A stretch of DNA of 64,000 nucleotides from a virus, in the IMG/VR virus record IMGVR_UViG_3300046714_000236, positions 30,230 to 94,229 of that record, one strand, 5' to 3'. Both the position numbers and the translations under genes were made by a program. The notes beneath the pieces are model-generated. The model did no database searches. It was not told the DNA's origin and was given only the letters and a program-made list of their open reading frames with translations. Numbering within the stretch: position 1 is the first letter of the stretch; every line of letters starts with the position of its first letter. Positions 49,594 to 58,147 of the stretch are shown here, piece by piece.

Positions 49594-50934
49594 TCATCCG
49601 CCCCGTCGACGGGAGGGGGACCGAAACGAAGCCGCGGGGGCCGCTCCTGTGCCCGCCTGAGGCGCCGCCGGGGTTGAGGGGGCTACCGCCGACGTCGGAG
49701 GGGAAGCGGCCGCAGAGCGTCTCCTGGGAGGGGGCTTCGCCGGTTCTTGCTTCGGGGGGTCGGGAATGAGCATCCCCGTTTTCAGATCGTACCGCGCGCC
49801 GCAGTGCGGGCAGGTGTCCATGACGGTCGTCATGGTGCCCTCGCACTTGTCGCACGCGACTTCCTCGGGAGGCTCCACCGCGGGAGCGCTCTGCACGCTC
49901 GGAGCCGAGCTGCTCGCCGCTTGTCGCTTCTGTTCGCGCGCTGCACCGAGCTCGTCTTTCCACGGCTCTTCGGGTTCTGCGTCGAGCTCGTCGATGATCG
50001 CCATCGCCGGACCGAAGAGCTCGTCCCACGGGAACTCGATCAGCGCGTGCGCCTCCATGCTCGCGCGGAGCTTTCGCGGATCACCCGCCCTGAGCATGTC
50101 GGAGATATCGGGGGGCGCCTGCTCGAACACCGCTTGGATCTGCGGAGTGAGCTGAATGCTCTGCCGGCGCACGGCGTCGTACTTGTCCGCGAAGGTTTTG
50201 TTCTTGTCGTACGTCCAGTGAAACCCGTACGGGTGGATCCGCGGATCGCCGCCTTCGCCGATGTCGGCCATCAGATCCTTGATCACTTTCTGCACACGCT
50301 GCCCGAGCGTCTGACTCTCGCGCGTGATGAGGCAACCCGCGCCGGGGTCCTTCGCCGAGACGACGCGGAAGATGTACTGAAGCTTCGCGGCGCTCTCCTG
50401 CTTGAAGACTTCCGACTGCTTCACCTTGATCGAATCGAGCGCGAGCTGATCTTCTTCCGAGAATCCCTGCTTTGGTTCTTTGAAGAGACCGCAGAACCCA
50501 CCGGCGCGAACGATCGTCGACGGTTCCCCGGGCGCGTCGAACTGGAAGATCGGCGTCAGCCAGTCGAGCTTCTGATCGTTGATCTGATCTCGGATCCATT
50601 CGATCGTGAGGCAGAGGGGGCAGACCGCCGGAGGGTGTTCGCGGCGATCGTCGTCGTCGCGGAACTTCTGCTTTCGCAGGATCTGTTCCGTTTCGAGACA
50701 ATTGAAATCGTCGCTGAAGATCTTCGTCACATCGCGATCGAGTTTCTTGTCCTTGTACGTCGTGATCTTGTACCAGCTGTGAGCCCACAGCGCGGCCGGG
50801 AGTCCACGCGGGTGCAGGAAGACATCGATCTCCCCGTCCTCTCTCCACTTCTCCAGAAACCCACCGCCGCCCGCGTTCCCCGAGTGACCGAGGAAATCGT
50901 CGAGGCTCATCTCGTGACTTGCAGTCCGTCCCAT
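49594..50934 (-). CDS. Putative single-stranded DNA-binding protein
   Basis: A 446-residue protein. N-terminal/central domain about residues 30-260 contains C-P-L-C and 'GLFKEPKQGFSEEDQLALDS', with a beta profile. The C-terminal part has a zinc ribbon ('ACDKCEGTMTTVMDTCPHCG') and a disordered Pro/Ala/Arg tail. Its place beside a RecA-like gene and large-phage gp32-like look suggest ssDNA binding. Tail is basic, not acidic as in SSB, so this is uncertain. AAGGAG ribosome site. Confidence 0.4.
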   Translation of the reverse strand: MGRTASHEMSLDDFLGHSGNAGGGGFLEKWREDGEIDVFLHPRGLPAALWAHSWYKITTYKDKKLDRDVTKIFSDDFNCLETEQILRKQKFRDDDDRREHPPAVCPLCLTIEWIRDQINDQKLDWLTPIFQFDAPGEPSTIVRAGGFCGLFKEPKQGFSEEDQLALDSIKVKQSEVFKQESAAKLQYIFRVVSAKDPGAGCLITRESQTLGQRVQKVIKDLMADIGEGGDPRIHPYGFHWTYDKNKTFADKYDAVRRQSIQLTPQIQAVFEQAPPDISDMLRAGDPRKLRASMEAHALIEFPWDELFGPAMAIIDELDAEPEEPWKDELGAAREQKRQAASSSAPSVQSAPAVEPPEEVACDKCEGTMTTVMDTCPHCGARYDLKTGMLIPDPPKQEPAKPPPRRRSAAASPPTSAVAPSTPAAPQAGTGAAPAASFRSPSRRRGG

Positions 50935-50948
50935 GTGACTCCTTCAGG

Positions 50949-50966
50949 ACCGACATCGATGTCGGT
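50949..50966. repeat. Dispersed palindrome, copy 12
   Basis: Exact 18-mer in the 39-bp gap 5' of the putative ssDNA-binding gene. Confidence 0.9.
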
Positions 50967-50973
50967 CGGTTGT

Positions 50974-51126
50974 TTATGCCGCGGGGGGCTTGATCCCGAG
51001 CAGAATGCACGCAGCGGTAACAACTTTGAACCGCGCTTCCGGCGGAAGCGGGCGCAACGCATCGACCACCGCGCCAAGTGCTTTCAAAAGCTCGTCGGGC
51101 GTAGCAAGTCGGGTCGGCTCGCTCAT
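50974..51126 (-). CDS. Small 50-residue protein
   Basis: MSEPTRLATPDELLKALGAV..., ending 'AACILLGIKPPAA'. A helical mini-protein; ATG overlaps the upstream stop (ATGA). Not recognised. Confidence 0.5.
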   Translation of the reverse strand: MSEPTRLATPDELLKALGAVVDALRPLPPEARFKVVTAACILLGIKPPAA

Positions 51127-51791
51127 CGCGACGCCCCGCTCGTCATGACTTGAAGATCTCGCGCGCGGTTCTTCCAGAGTTCCGCGAAACGTTCCAAGAC
51201 CTGAACCATGGCTTTGCTCTTCTCGCGACGGAGCTCGGTGCTCCGCCACTCGTCCGGGTGACTCGCCGCCATATACCCCTCGATATCCGATTCCGTGATC
51301 TGCTTGCCCGTCGGCGCCTTGCTCCCGAGGAGTTCCTTCTGCTTCGAGAACTCTTCGAGCTTCGCGCGTTCGAGCGTTTCGCGCGCTTCGCGCCGCAGCG
51401 CTCCGAGGATCGCCATCGCGTCCATTTCAAATGCCGCGTGCGCAACCTTCGCGTTCGCGTACAGCTTCATCGCGCGGTGAGCACAGTCCTGCGCTTCGTC
51501 GAGCGTGTTCACGAGAAGCCCGTACTCCGCTTGGCTCGCGCGCATCGAGAGCCGGAGTTTCTTTTCGAGCTCGGCGTACTCCTGTTCTGCATTCAGCTCG
51601 AAGAGCCGATCGACGATGCGATCGAACCCGGCTTGAAGGCCCGGCTGATCCGGTTGGTTGAAGTTGCCGGGCGAGTCGGGCCGCACCTCGACACGCGGGG
51701 GCATCGCAGGAAGGCCCGGCAACTCGGGGAGAAACTCTTGACGCTTCGGCGCGGGGGGCGCAGTGCGCGCCGCTTCACTTCGTGAACGCAT
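51123..51791 (-). CDS. Coiled-coil hypothetical protein
   Basis: A 222-residue protein. N-terminal 50 residues are Pro-rich, then a long coiled coil ('RLFELNAEQEYAELEKKLRL', 'RREARETLERAKLEEFSKQK'). Lies between polymerase and ssDNA-binding candidates. Helical phage replication accessories look similar, but no motif is visible. Start behind GCGGCATCCTC. Confidence 0.5.
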   Translation of the reverse strand: MRSRSEAARTAPPAPKRQEFLPELPGLPAMPPRVEVRPDSPGNFNQPDQPGLQAGFDRIVDRLFELNAEQEYAELEKKLRLSMRASQAEYGLLVNTLDEAQDCAHRAMKLYANAKVAHAAFEMDAMAILGALRREARETLERAKLEEFSKQKELLGSKAPTGKQITESDIEGYMAASHPDEWRSTELRREKSKAMVQVLERFAELWKNRARDLQVMTSGASR

Positions 51792-51796
51792 GCCCG

Positions 51797-51807
51797 GAGG
51801 ATGCCGC
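51797..51807 (-). promoter_or_regulatory. GCGGCATCCTC intercistronic leader
   Basis: The polymerase TAG overlaps the leader's first base; CGGGC and ATG at 51791 follow. Confidence 0.5.
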
Positions 51808-54236
51808 TAGAAGAGTTGCCCTTGTCCGTGCTTCGCCGCGAGCGCCGCGCGGCCGCGGAGCTTCGGGGGCCGACTCTTCTCGAACTGTTCCCACGGGCCC
51901 GCGGGGAAGCACGCCTGAAGCACGCGCATCGTCGGGGGGTACGTGAGCGTTTCCCAGAGGTGATGACGATCGAGCTCCCCGGCGAAGTCCGCCGCGGGGA
52001 TCACCTTCATCGGCGATTCACTCGCGTCCGTCACGACGTACTCGATCCGCGAACCTTCCCCGATGTCCTCACCACGCGCCTGCAGCACCTTTGCGACACG
52101 TACGTGCACGGTGCCCGCCGCTTCGGTGCCGTCCTTTTTGATCTTCGTCGCGTACTCGTCGAGCTCTTTCGAGAGCGACTGACTCAGCACGAAGTCCTTC
52201 AGTTCGAGATCGCCGGTGAGGATCTGATCGCGCCATCGCTTCACGAGTTCCACGAAAACAGATTCCCGCTCTTCACACTCGGGCACGCGCTTTCGGAGAA
52301 TGCCCCCGCCGACGAGCAGATCGATCACCTCGGCTTGCATCTTCCGCGCGAGCTTCGCCGTGTCACCGCGCTTGTACTCCAACCCCTTCACCTCGGGTTC
52401 GCTGTTCTCGTCTGCGGGTGTGCCGTCGTAATGCGCGTAACGTCCGGCGTACCGTTTCTTCGTGATCATGATCACGCGCTCGAACTTCTTTTCGTATCCG
52501 AGCTTGATCCGGTTCTCGCGACATCCGCGATCCTTCAGGAGCTTCGGATAGAGATCGGCGTTCGCCCACGCCACGAACGCGCGGAACTCCGCGTCCGAGC
52601 TGCCGACGATGAACGTCGAATCGGTGTCGCCGTAGATCGCTTCGAGGTTCCGAGACTCGCCCGCACGGAAGGTTTCCTGAATGAGCCACGCGCCCGTCTG
52701 CGTGATCGCCTGAGCGACCGCGCGCACGAAGTAGCGGGACATCTCGTTGCCGAGCACGCCGAAGAAACTGTTCGCCGTGATCTTCATCGCGGTCGATCGG
52801 CGATCGGCTTCCTTCCACGCGGGCGTCCCGGGGGGATGTTTCGATCGCTCGTCGCTGTACTTCTTCCGGAGCTGGCCGAGGATGTCGACGGCTTCGGCGA
52901 CGAGCCCCATCACGTCGAGTCGAAAGCACGTGTCGTCTGGCGCCGCACAATGCGTGCTCGGGATCGGGCGTTTCTCAGGCGGCAAGTGCGAGAGATAGAT
53001 CGGGCGCCCCGCGTTCCCGTCGAGCACGACGCCATCGTCGTACGTCTCCGGGCTCATGTTGAACGAGATCATGATCGACGGATACAGACTCTTGAAGTCT
53101 CCGACGTGCACGTCCTTCACGATCCCGCGCTTCGTCGGCGCCATGACGAACGCTCCCTTGAACGGGTCCGCGTCGTCGTCGCCCCACTCGTCTTTGTCCT
53201 GATAGAACTTGGAAGGAAAGTGCATCCCGCGCTCTCGTGCGCGACGCAGAAGAAAGCCATCTGCGAACCGCGTGGGCTTCGCTGCCTTCGAGTCGGGCAG
53301 CACGCCGCACGTCTCGCAGATCACCTGATGCAATTCGAGATAGCCCGTCGCCTGCTCGATCAGGAACATGAGCTCGGCGTCGCGGAGGTTGTAGCGCGCG
53401 AGGAGATCCGGATCGCGCTCCCACAGTTCCCACGTCTTCGCGCTGTCGACGTCAAGCTTGCCGACACCCGCGACGCTCGTCGCGATCGCGTGAAGCGCCA
53501 TGCTCTGCTTCTCGTCGCCGCTCTTCGATGCGCTCACGTTCATCCGCTTGAAGATCACGAGATGATCGAGCCAGAGCCACCGGCGCGGCTCGATGGGAAT
53601 GCCGAGCACCTTCGATCGGTTGATGAGCACCTCGCGATCGAACCGGTCGAGCCCCCATCCGACGATCTGTTCGTACCGCGCCGCCTCGTGCCAAAAGTCG
53701 AGAAGCAGTTCCCGCTCTGCGTTGTCCGTGTCGGCTTCGAGCACGCCGACGATCTTGTCCCCGTCGTCGTCGACGATCGCCCACGACAGAACGCGCGCCT
53801 CGCCTCGGATCGCTTTCGCAATGCCGGCGCGGCTGTCGGTCTCGACGTCGGTGAAGCACCGATGAGGTTTCGCGATCGGCGCGTTCGAGTCCGCGAGGTA
53901 GCGCTTCACCGGATCGACGTCGCCCTCGAACGACTGAATGAACTTCGCTTCGAGTCCTTTGCAGACGTCGTACACCGCGCCACGATCGCGCCACCGGATC
54001 CGAAGCCACGTGTCCTCGACTCGGATCGACGCCACGCGCCCATCGGCACGGAGCATCCGCATCATGTTGTCGTCGACGTCCGACGAGCGGAGGAAACACG
54101 TGTGCTCCGCAGGCACGCGCCGAGTCTCTGAAGAACCATCGGGGCGGCGAGTCGTGAGGATCACGGCTCCACCGCCCCAATAGCAATTGACCACCGGATC
54201 GTGTGCGTGCGCGGCCGGGACTGCGATGATCGTCAT
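51807..54236 (-). CDS. Family B DNA polymerase
   Basis: An 809-residue polymerase. Exonuclease: 'CFTDVETDS' (D130, E132), 'GWGLDRFDREVL' (D197 region), 'RYNLRDAELM' (Y282, D286). Polymerase: 'DFKSLYPSIM' (D380), 'TAMKITANSFFGVLG' (K485) and Y-G-D-T-D-S (535-540). All catalytic residues are visible, so both activities are probable. C-terminus Q-G-Q-L-F (805-809) resembles the beta-clamp-binding motif, matching the phage clamp. Confidence 0.9.
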   Translation of the reverse strand: MTIIAVPAAHAHDPVVNCYWGGGAVILTTRRPDGSSETRRVPAEHTCFLRSSDVDDNMMRMLRADGRVASIRVEDTWLRIRWRDRGAVYDVCKGLEAKFIQSFEGDVDPVKRYLADSNAPIAKPHRCFTDVETDSRAGIAKAIRGEARVLSWAIVDDDGDKIVGVLEADTDNAERELLLDFWHEAARYEQIVGWGLDRFDREVLINRSKVLGIPIEPRRWLWLDHLVIFKRMNVSASKSGDEKQSMALHAIATSVAGVGKLDVDSAKTWELWERDPDLLARYNLRDAELMFLIEQATGYLELHQVICETCGVLPDSKAAKPTRFADGFLLRRARERGMHFPSKFYQDKDEWGDDDADPFKGAFVMAPTKRGIVKDVHVGDFKSLYPSIMISFNMSPETYDDGVVLDGNAGRPIYLSHLPPEKRPIPSTHCAAPDDTCFRLDVMGLVAEAVDILGQLRKKYSDERSKHPPGTPAWKEADRRSTAMKITANSFFGVLGNEMSRYFVRAVAQAITQTGAWLIQETFRAGESRNLEAIYGDTDSTFIVGSSDAEFRAFVAWANADLYPKLLKDRGCRENRIKLGYEKKFERVIMITKKRYAGRYAHYDGTPADENSEPEVKGLEYKRGDTAKLARKMQAEVIDLLVGGGILRKRVPECEERESVFVELVKRWRDQILTGDLELKDFVLSQSLSKELDEYATKIKKDGTEAAGTVHVRVAKVLQARGEDIGEGSRIEYVVTDASESPMKVIPAADFAGELDRHHLWETLTYPPTMRVLQACFPAGPWEQFEKSRPPKLRGRAALAAKHGQGQLF

Positions 54237-54257
54237 CCGCGCCGATTGTGCCGCGCT

Positions 54258-55403
54258 TCAGTCTTCGTCCGAAGCCTTGCGCCGGTGCTCGATGTGAACG
54301 ACGAGCCCGCGCGCTTCTTTGATGATGTGCACGTGCATCACGACACCGTTCGGGAGCTCGTACTCACCCGACGGATCCTGCCCGAGCGTCATCGCGCGCA
54401 CCGGCTTCGCGTCCTTCTTCTTCGCCCGCGCGAACATCGGAACCTTGATCTTGTCCTTCGTCACGACCGCCGTGAGCTCGTCGGGCCCGGGTGCCTTCGG
54501 AGGTTTCGACGGCGCCGCGGGCTTCTTCGATCCGGTCGCGCGCGGGTTCAGCTTGCGAACCTGTCGCTCGACATCCGCGAGCGGGAGCCCCGCGCGCGCC
54601 TTCTCGATGATCTCCGCCTGCATGTCGTCGGGCAGCTTCGCGATCAGCGAGAGCTTCGAGACTCCGATCTTCTCGAAATCGTCCTTCGAGAACGCAGCCG
54701 CGACGTTCATCGCGCGGCTCGCGTGCTGATCGCTCATCTTCAATTCTTCCTGAGAGAACTGAAGCCACGACTTGTACCGCGGCTTGCCGTCGACGCCCGC
54801 GCGCTGCGTGTAGAGCTTGCGATCGTGAATGTCTTTGATCGCGCTCCCGAGTTCCCAATACGCTTTCGCTCCCTTCGCGTGCGCGGCGTTCACCCGTTCG
54901 AGCGCGCGATCGAGCGCCTTCTCGGAAACGTCGAGCGAGCGCGGCACCTGCACGAGCTCGGCCTTCACCGCGGCCGCAGGCTTCTTCACCGCTTCGCTCC
55001 GCTTCTTCTTCGGTGCTTCGGGCGCCGCTGCCTTCGGCGCTTCTGCTGACTCGGGGGGATCATCTGCGTCGTCTTCGTCGTCTTCGGAATCTTCTTCCGC
55101 CTCGACATCGCTCGTCGGCGCGGGTGCAGCCGCTGCGCCGTTCGTCTTGGGTTCGGCTTCTGTCCCCGCTTCGCCGCAGTAGGGGCAAGCATCGAGCCGA
55201 TCGTCGCTGTACCCACCGCACCGCGAGCACGTCACACCGTTCTCGTCGGGCACGTTCGCCGGATCGTGTTGGTGCGTCTGCAGTCGAAGCAGCCGATCGT
55301 CCGGGCTGCCGTTGGTCGGGATCCCGAGCGACTTCAGCGCTCGGTTCACGATCGCGGGATCGACTTCCTTCATGTTCAGCGGCTTCGTTTCTTGGGTGGA
55401 CAT
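54258..55403 (-). CDS. Zinc-ribbon and DUF3102-like regulator candidate
   Basis: A 381-residue protein. Residues about 55-80 form a zinc ribbon ('TCSRCGGYSDDRLDACPYCG'), followed by an acidic disordered linker (about 85-150). A helical domain (about 160-270: 'YWELGSAIKDIHDRKLYTQR', 'QFSQEELKMSDQHASRAMNV') resembles DUF3102/ParB-like HTH regulators. GGAAAGGAAC ribosome site. It could control transcription or partition; this is inference. Confidence 0.5.
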   Translation of the reverse strand: MSTQETKPLNMKEVDPAIVNRALKSLGIPTNGSPDDRLLRLQTHQHDPANVPDENGVTCSRCGGYSDDRLDACPYCGEAGTEAEPKTNGAAAAPAPTSDVEAEEDSEDDEDDADDPPESAEAPKAAAPEAPKKKRSEAVKKPAAAVKAELVQVPRSLDVSEKALDRALERVNAAHAKGAKAYWELGSAIKDIHDRKLYTQRAGVDGKPRYKSWLQFSQEELKMSDQHASRAMNVAAAFSKDDFEKIGVSKLSLIAKLPDDMQAEIIEKARAGLPLADVERQVRKLNPRATGSKKPAAPSKPPKAPGPDELTAVVTKDKIKVPMFARAKKKDAKPVRAMTLGQDPSGEYELPNGVVMHVHIIKEARGLVVHIEHRRKASDED

Positions 55404-55426
55404 TGGGTGCAGTTCCTTTCCTTCGG

Positions 55427-56071
55427 TCATGCCGCGCGCGTGCATCGCTGCACCGCCCGGCGAACAGTCGACTGGGCTTTCGCCTCACTCCAGAGACGGA
55501 AGACACGGCACGTGTCCGGGTCTTCCCAGAGATCCCGAGCGGCTTCGTTCAGATCGCCCTCGGCTGCAATGACGGCGCAGATCACGTATCGATCTTGCTC
55601 GTCGAGGTGCTCCATCGCGGCGCTCACCCGAGCGAGCACCCGAGCGTTTGCGTCGGCCCGTTCGATCCGCTCGTCGACGTCGGGGGGCGCGCCGAACAAT
55701 TGATCCTCCTGCCACTCTTCCAGACCGAGCCGCGCGAGTGACACCGGGTGTCGGCTCGGTGCATCCCCGTCGCGCCGCAGAGAGGCGCGCTGCTTGTGAA
55801 GCCACTTCTTCCCTTTGTCGCAGGCGTTCCACACGATGAACGTATCGATCGGGACGCCGCGCTCCGGGTTCCACTCCTTCAGGAAAGCCCACGCGGCGAT
55901 CAACATCTCCTGCTGAACGTCGAACTCTTCTACCCCGTCGGGGGCTTCCCATCGCCTGAGGAGGTAGCGCGCGAGCTTCCTCCAATCGTTCGCGGTTTCT
56001 CTGCAAAACTTCTCGAAGGTGATCTCATCCGCTCGCAGGGCGGTGAGCGCCTGCGCCATGTTCGTTTTCAT
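55427..56071 (-). CDS. RNA polymerase sigma-like factor
   Basis: A 214-residue protein. Residues about 45-100 match sigma region 2: 'EFDVQQEMLIAAWAFLKEWN' then P-E-R-G, 'PIDTFIVWNACDKGKKWLHK'. A C-terminal helical part with 'LNEAARDLWEDPDTCRVFRL' may be region 4 HTH. Would redirect host RNA polymerase to phage promoters. Start at 56071 lies 46 bp after palindrome copy 13, whose extended form is the longest. Confidence 0.65.
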   Translation of the reverse strand: MKTNMAQALTALRADEITFEKFCRETANDWRKLARYLLRRWEAPDGVEEFDVQQEMLIAAWAFLKEWNPERGVPIDTFIVWNACDKGKKWLHKQRASLRRDGDAPSRHPVSLARLGLEEWQEDQLFGAPPDVDERIERADANARVLARVSAAMEHLDEQDRYVICAVIAAEGDLNEAARDLWEDPDTCRVFRLWSEAKAQSTVRRAVQRCTRAA

Positions 56072-56116
56072 CGACGGCCCTTTCAGTTTCTGGATCCCGC
56101 GCTCGTGCTCGGGGGT

Positions 56117-56146
56117 CCGAGGACCGACATCGATGTCGGTCCTCGG
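56117..56146. repeat. Dispersed palindrome, copy 13 (longest, 30 bp)
   Basis: CCGAGG-ACCGACATCGATGTCGGT-CCTCGG, a perfect 30-bp palindrome in the gap upstream of the sigma-like gene. Confidence 0.9.
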
Positions 56147-56163
56147 GTGCCCCGGTCAGGAGC

Positions 56164-57279
56164 TCAGGCCGCGACGATTGCGCCGGCTGCCGCCTGAAGG
56201 TCGAGCTTCCGTTCCTCGTCCTTCACGCTGTTCGCGACCCAGCTCAGCGCGTTGCTGAACCGGTACGCCGTCTGACCCGCGGGGAGCATGAGCACGTCGT
56301 CGCCTTCGTACGCCTGCTTCACCGCTTCCTTTTCGCCCTTCGTGAGAAGCGCGCCGATCTTCTTGAACATCGCCGCCGAGTTCACCTCGGTCGCCGCTGC
56401 CGCTTTGATCACGTTGATCCGCTTCTCGATCGCGGCCGGCGCGAGGAGAGCCCGCACGACGTCCGTCGTCGCGCTCACCATCGTCGCCGTGTCCTTGCGG
56501 TACGTCTCCGCGCTGAGCTCGATGTTCTCGGGGAGCCGGCCGCCGAGGTGCACCTGCTTGATCCCGTTCTCGCCCACCATCCCGTTCAGGCAGACGAGCC
56601 GAAGAGCGAACGCCGACACGGAGTAACCCGCTGCGCCGAAGTCGCTGTTCGTCTGCGAGAGCCCGAAGACCACGAACTCGCCCGGGATGGGCTCGAAGAT
56701 CTGCGGGATGATCGCGCGCACCGAGTAGCGGAGATCCGTCGCGACGCCTTCCGTCGGCAGGGCGCCGATCGAGTTGCACGCGCTCACGAACGCGTCGAGC
56801 ATCGGGCGTCCATCGAGCCGGCGGAACTTGTCGGAGAGCACGCCGCGAACCTGCCCCTCGACGGTGCGCATGAGGTAGCGCTCACCCGCGTGATCGAGAT
56901 GCTCGCGCATCATCTTGCCGAAGAGATCCCGCTTCCAACCGGAGTCTTCGCCCGCGACGCAGAGATCGTCCGCGTAGCTGTTCGGAATGCTGAGACGGTC
57001 GCAGAGCTGCCGTCGCGCGTGACGGTGCATCCCGCGGAGCTCGCCCTTCTCACCGAAGGAAACTCGGAGCTCGCCTTCCTTCGTCATGAGCCCGCGAACC
57101 GCGGTCGAAGAGACGATCCGATCTTCGGGGATCGTGCTGAGCACTCGCGAGATGACGGAGCCGGCCGACGCCTTGCCGTTCTCGATCACCGTGTTCAAGC
57201 GAGCGCGTGCGATGGCGCGCACGTCATCCGACTGGGTGAGGGTTGCCGGGGTCCGCGTGATGTTGCTGATCGTGTTCAT
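56164..57279 (-). CDS. DUF932-like phage/plasmid protein
   Basis: A 371-residue protein, starting MNTISNITRTPATLTQSDDV. Contains 'LRDKFRRLDGRPMLDAFVSA'-type pattern, 'VFGLSQTNSDFGAAGYSVSA' and 'ALRLVCLNGMVGENGI', as in DUF932/TIGR03299 proteins with the R-x-V-C-x-N element. Function in phages is unknown. Read directly from promoter P2 with ribosome site GGAAACC, so probably early and abundant. Start ATG at 57279; the longer frame runs through the promoter. Confidence 0.6.
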   Translation of the reverse strand: MNTISNITRTPATLTQSDDVRAIARARLNTVIENGKASAGSVISRVLSTIPEDRIVSSTAVRGLMTKEGELRVSFGEKGELRGMHRHARRQLCDRLSIPNSYADDLCVAGEDSGWKRDLFGKMMREHLDHAGERYLMRTVEGQVRGVLSDKFRRLDGRPMLDAFVSACNSIGALPTEGVATDLRYSVRAIIPQIFEPIPGEFVVFGLSQTNSDFGAAGYSVSAFALRLVCLNGMVGENGIKQVHLGGRLPENIELSAETYRKDTATMVSATTDVVRALLAPAAIEKRINVIKAAAATEVNSAAMFKKIGALLTKGEKEAVKQAYEGDDVLMLPAGQTAYRFSNALSWVANSVKDEERKLDLQAAAGAIVAA

Positions 57280-57325
57280 TTGGTGGGTTTCCTTTTTCTG
57301 CGCCTGAGCGCCACTGGACAAACCC

Positions 57326-57355
57326 ACTATAGGGGACCGACGGCCCCCGATGCAA
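57326..57355 (-). promoter_or_regulatory. Sigma70-like promoter P2
   Basis: TTGCAT and TATAGT with an 18-bp spacer reading leftward into the DUF932-like gene. Nearly the same as P1, including the A-run upstream and GTCCAG downstream. Confidence 0.7.
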
Positions 57356-57376
57356 GCACCCCGTGATCTTTTTTTC

Positions 57377-57676
57377 TCAGTGCGCCGCTGCAGCCTTTTT
57401 AGGCTTCTTCCGAACGGCGCGCACTCGATCCCGAGTCTCGTAGCTCCCCTTGGCTTCATCGGGGATGGGGTACCCCGCCGACTCGAACCGGATGAGCCAC
57501 CGCTTCAGCGTCCGAAAGTCGATCCCGATCAGCGTCGCGACCTTGCGCCCGCTTCGGTGCTTTCGATAGAGCGCCTCCACTTCATCCCGCACGAGCCGCG
57601 CCTCACGCGCGAGGAGCCCGGGAAGGATGGACGGCTCGCGAGCCGCGAGCGCACGGAGTCGGGGAGACGCTGCCAC
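57377..57676 (-). CDS. HTH DNA-binding protein
   Basis: A 99-residue basic protein with a likely helix-turn-helix, 'GRKVATLIGIDFRTLKRWLI', about residues 43-62, and a Lys/Ala-rich tail. GTG start. It is just upstream of promoter P2 and may regulate it. Family unclear. Confidence 0.55.
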   Translation of the reverse strand: MAASPRLRALAAREPSILPGLLAREARLVRDEVEALYRKHRSGRKVATLIGIDFRTLKRWLIRFESAGYPIPDEAKGSYETRDRVRAVRKKPKKAAAAH

Positions 57677-57695
57677 GCTCGGATCGATGCCGCGC

Positions 57696-57917
57696 TCAGG
57701 CAGGCGCCATCAGGGGCGACGCTTCCGGAGCTCCGAGCCCGCACACCGTCGCCGCGTAGTCCGGATCGGCCGATGCCTTCGCGAGCATCGCCGCGAACGC
57801 TTCTGCGTCCCCGACCTTATCGGCCGCCGCGCTCTCGTTGATCTCTTCGAGTAGTGCACTCGATTCCATGCCCGCGGCTGCGTCGATCAATTGGTCGATG
57901 GTGACTTGCTCGTCCAT
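57696..57917 (-). CDS. Small acidic protein
   Basis: A 73-residue acidic helical protein, MDEQVTIDQLIDAAAGMESS.... It overlaps the Fis-like gene by 31 bp and sits between two HTH genes; an anti-regulator role is a guess. Not recognised. Confidence 0.45.
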   Translation of the reverse strand: MDEQVTIDQLIDAAAGMESSALLEEINESAAADKVGDAEAFAAMLAKASADPDYAATVCGLGAPEASPLMAPA

Positions 57918-58147
57918 GGTGTCTCCGGAGTGAGGAAGCGGCGACGCCGATCCCGGATCTCTTCGATCTCGGTAAAGAGGCTCGCACGGTGCACGAGCTT
58001 GTACAAGTGACGCCGACCGATCCCGAGCTCGTGCGCGGTGCGCACCATGTTCGCCGCGGTGCGGTCGAGCACTTCGAGCAGCTCGGCCCGCTGCCGCTCA
58101 CGGCTTACCCGACCGGCGAAGCCGATCGCAGTGTGTCGGTAAGACAT
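57887..58147 (-). CDS. Fis-type HTH protein
   Basis: An 86-residue protein with 'TAANMVRTAHELGIGRRHLY' plus K-L, the Fis/NtrC C-terminal HTH pattern (A-x2-L-G-I-x-R-x-x-L-Y). N-terminal basic. Overlaps the primase 3' end by 43 bp. May bind phage DNA for regulation or replication. Confidence 0.6.
   Translation of the reverse strand: MSYRHTAIGFAGRVSRERQRAELLEVLDRTAANMVRTAHELGIGRRHLYKLVHRASLFTEIEEIRDRRRRFLTPETPWTSKSPSTN

Noticed and set aside
48385-49677. Long plus-strand frames (also at 51801-54131, 59464-60726, 4565-6448)
   Set aside because: Same antisense composition; they mirror well-supported minus-strand genes.
3932-56146. Palindromes as rho-independent terminators
   Set aside because: No T-run follows the copies on either strand, three copies lie inside genes, and many are between genes that look co-transcribed.
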